Shown here: positions 5,458 through 7,508 of the stretch, in pieces
Layout of the letters: the number at the start of each line of letters is the position of its first letter
Position numbering within the stretch: the first letter of the stretch is position 1
NCBI GenBank assembly: GCA_030044485.1
Contig: JASHVQ010000123.1
Coordinates: 1 to 7,508, forward strand
Length of the DNA stretch: 7,508 nucleotides
DNA from: Methylovirgula sp.
Lineage (GTDB): Bacteria; Pseudomonadota; Alphaproteobacteria; Rhizobiales; Beijerinckiaceae
Direction of reading: 5' to 3'
Translations under genes and position numbers: made by a program
Notes under the pieces: model-generated
Database searches by the model: none
The model's input: the letters and a program-made list of their open reading frames with translations, nothing else
Told to the model about the DNA's origin: nothing

Positions 5458-7508
5458 TTGACCGACAAACAGAAACCGTCCGGCCTCAAACCCGGCATCG
5501 CTGCCTTTAGACGGCTGGAAAGCCTGGTTAATTTCGCCAAGGCGGCCCTGCTTTGGGAGAAATTCTGGCGCGCCCTCGTTCCGCCTCTGCTCGTTGTCGG
5601 CATTTTCCTCAGCCTGTCTTTTGCGGGATTTTGGCTGGACGTCGGCAGGCTCTGGCGGATTTCGGGCGTGGCCATCTTCGCTCTCGCGCTTGCCGCCTCG
5701 ATTCTCCCGCTTTTCGGATTGCGTCCGCCGTCGCGTCGCCAGGCGCTGGCGCGCATCGACCGCAGCTCTGGGCTGAAGCACAATCCCGCCTCGGCGCTCG
5801 AAGACGAACTCGCCAACGACGCATCGGATCCCGCGACCCGCGCGCTCTGGGCCCTGCATCGCCGCCGTGCCGAGCGGCAGATCGCGGCGCTCAAAGTGGG
5901 CACCCCCTCGCCGCGCGTGGCCGATCTCGACCGCTATGCCTTGCGCGCCGCGGTTCTCGTCCTGCTCGTCGCCGCCGCCTTCGTCGCCGGTCCCGAAAAA
6001 TATGCGCGCCTTGCCGCCGCCTTCGACTGGCGCGGCGTCGAGCCCGCGGGCGCAAGCTATCGGATCGACGCCTGGATCGATCCGCCCGCCTATACGGGCA
6101 AGCCGCCCGTGATGCTCGACCTCGCCAAGCCGACCGGGGAAGCGCAAAATATCGCGGCGCCCATCAATTCCATGGTCATCGTGCGCGCCTCGGGGGGCGA
6201 TCTCGAGGTCGATCCGCAAGGCGGACTTGCGCCGGCGCCGCCCGACGCAACGAAGCCGCAGAGCGCCGGCGACAGCGAACAGCGCCTGCAATTGCGCGGC
6301 GACGCGCAACTCGCGCTCAAACATTCGGGCACGACGCTCGGCCTCTTCAACATCGCGGCGATTCCAGACTTGCCGCCGCAGATCGAATTGACCGACGCGC
6401 CGCGCGCCAATCTGCGCGGTTCGCTGACGCTCTCCTATCAGATCAGCGACGATTACGGCGTCACGTCGGCGCAAGCCGATTTCGCCAACCCGAGTGTCGA
6501 AGGGGCGCCGGGCGCGCTGCGTTCGCTCGTGCCTGCGCCGCGTGTCTCGCTCTCCTTGCCGTCCGCGCCCGGCGGCCTCGGCGAGACCGAAAGCACGATC
6601 GACCTTTCGGATCATCCCTGGGCCGGCGCGAGCGTGACCATGACGCTCACCGCCCACGACGGCGGCGGCAATTCGGGAACGAGCGAGCCGATCCAGATCA
6701 CGCTACCGCAGCGGCCCTTCACCAAGCCGCTGGCCCGCGCGCTCGTCGAGCAGCGGCGCAATCTCGTTCTCTACCCGGACTCGCGCGAGCGCGTGCAGAC
6801 GGCGCTCGACGGCCTGATGATTTCGCCCGAGAGCTTCGACGTGAGCAGCTCGGTCTATCTCGGCTTGCGAGTTGCTTCGAACATGCTGCAGGACGCGCAA
6901 AGCGACGCGGATCTCCTGAAAGTCGCGGATTTCCTCTGGAACATGGCCCTGCAGATCGAGACCGGCTCGCTTTCCGAAGCCGAACGCGACTTGCGCGCCG
7001 CCGAACAGCAATTGCGCGATGCCTTGCAGCGCAACGCCTCGGACGAGGAGATCCGCAAGCTCACCGACAATCTGCGCGCCGCGATGGACAAGTTCCTCAA
7101 CGAATTCGCCGAAGAGCAGGCGCGCGCGCTCGGCGACCGCCAACAGCCGGCCGACAATTATCCCAATCAGAGCCGCTCGATCTCGCGCCAGGATCTCCAG
7201 TCGATGCTCGACCGTATGCAGGACTTGGCGCGCTCCGGCGATCGCGACGATGCGCAGCGCATGCTCGAGCAATTGCAGAACACGCTCGAGAACCTGAAAA
7301 TGGCGCAGAATCAAGAATCCGATCCGGCAAACCGCATCATGAACAATGCCATGCGCGAGCTCGACCGGCTGACGCGCGAGCAGCAGGAGCTGCGCGATGA
7401 AACCAATCGCCAAGCCCAAGCCGGCGCGGCGCCGAACGACCAGGCTCAAAGTCCGCCGGCAGACCAGAACTTGCAGAGTCTCTACGATCGCCAGCAGGCT
7501 TTGCGCCA
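5458..7508 (+). CDS. TIGR02302/DUF4175-type large membrane protein, N-terminal 683 residues (3' end outside window)
   Basis: The frame is open from a stop at 5446-5448 to the right edge. The first possible start is TTG at 5458 (MTDKQKPSG...), with AAGAG (5447-5451) six bases before it; the next GTG (5668) would remove the first membrane helix. Hydrophobic helices lie at about 41-60, 68-88 and 164-178. A proposed periplasmic domain of about 240 residues follows, with beta-type segments such as SYRIDAWIDPPAYTG (200-214) and LTLSYQISDDYGVTSA (323-338). From about 422 onward the chain is helical and rich in Gln, Arg, Asp and Glu. This fits the alphaproteobacterial family TIGR02302, whose members are about 850 residues with 2-3 N-terminal membrane helices and Gln-rich low-complexity C-terminal parts. 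The molecular function is not established. By family length, roughly a fifth lies beyond the window. It is co-directional with lysA, 114 bases downstream, with a hairpin between. Confidence 0.88.
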   Translation, partial: MTDKQKPSGLKPGIAAFRRLESLVNFAKAALLWEKFWRALVPPLLVVGIFLSLSFAGFWLDVGRLWRISGVAIFALALAASILPLFGLRPPSRRQALARIDRSSGLKHNPASALEDELANDASDPATRALWALHRRRAERQIAALKVGTPSPRVADLDRYALRAAVLVLLVAAAFVAGPEKYARLAAAFDWRGVEPAGASYRIDAWIDPPAYTGKPPVMLDLAKPTGEAQNIAAPINSMVIVRASGGDLEVDPQGGLAPAPPDATKPQSAGDSEQRLQLRGDAQLALKHSGTTLGLFNIAAIPDLPPQIELTDAPRANLRGSLTLSYQISDDYGVTSAQADFANPSVEGAPGALRSLVPAPRVSLSLPSAPGGLGETESTIDLSDHPWAGASVTMTLTAHDGGGNSGTSEPIQITLPQRPFTKPLARALVEQRRNLVLYPDSRERVQTALDGLMISPESFDVSSSVYLGLRVASNMLQDAQSDADLLKVADFLWNMALQIETGSLSEAERDLRAAEQQLRDALQRNASDEEIRKLTDNLRAAMDKFLNEFAEEQARALGDRQQPADNYPNQSRSISRQDLQSMLDRMQDLARSGDRDDAQRMLEQLQNTLENLKMAQNQESDPANRIMNNAMRELDRLTREQQELRDETNRQAQAGAAPNDQAQSPPADQNLQSLYDRQQALR

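Noticed and set aside
5452..6657. Minus-strand 401-codon frame
   Set aside because: It is antisense to the TIGR02302-type gene and has low-complexity Arg/Gly composition, typical of a shadow.
5553..7400. Plus-strand 615-codon frame
   Set aside because: It is extremely Arg/Ala-rich with no recognisable domain. The overlapping frame starting at 5458 gives membrane helices and a TIGR02302-like protein, so this one is a shadow.

Overview
The window is ordinary chromosomal backbone of a GC-rich alphaproteobacterium, most likely of the order Hyphomicrobiales (Rhizobiales), perhaps close to Beijerinckiaceae or Methylocystaceae. Three things point there. The first is a TlpA with the WCVPC active site and the extra cysteine pair known from Bradyrhizobium. 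The second is the cluster argH - lptM - lysA with a tlpA reading away from it. The third is a large membrane protein of the TIGR02302/DUF4175 type, described from alphaproteobacteria. I see no mobile element, phage gene, CRISPR array, tRNA or rRNA.

Layout. Bases 1-232 hold the C-terminal end of a 3-hydroxyisobutyrate-dehydrogenase-like NAD(P)-dependent oxidoreductase (+). It converges on a 37-residue lysine-rich protein (-, 348-461), with a strong perfect hairpin between them. A non-coding stretch of about 250 bases (462-713) with a 15-bp dyad precedes a predicted exported protein made of two tandem vicinal-oxygen-chelate (glyoxalase-like) modules (+, 714-1586). This gene converges on tlpA (-, 1649-2338), a membrane-anchored periplasmic thioredoxin-like protein. 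Only 24 bases separate the tlpA start from the divergent argH start (2363).

From there to the end everything reads rightward: argH (argininosuccinate lyase, last step of arginine synthesis), lptM (small lipoprotein of the LPS translocon), lysA (diaminopimelate decarboxylase, last step of lysine synthesis), and the first 683 residues of a TIGR02302-type protein that starts at a TTG and runs off the window. lptM and lysA are 7 bases apart and must be co-transcribed. argH is probably linked to them, although a small hairpin and a TATATAG box lie in the 64-base gap. A larger hairpin follows lysA.

Functionally, argH and lysA are amino-acid biosynthesis genes; lysA also draws on the diaminopimelate pool used for peptidoglycan. 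LptM, TlpA and the large DUF4175-type protein act at or outside the inner membrane, so the right part has a cell-envelope flavour. I found no convincing undescribed multi-gene system. The items most worth a second look are the tiny basic protein, the duplicated VOC protein with a partly lost metal site, the compressed tlpA/argH divergent promoter region, and the large uncharacterised membrane protein, whose true frame runs off the window edge.
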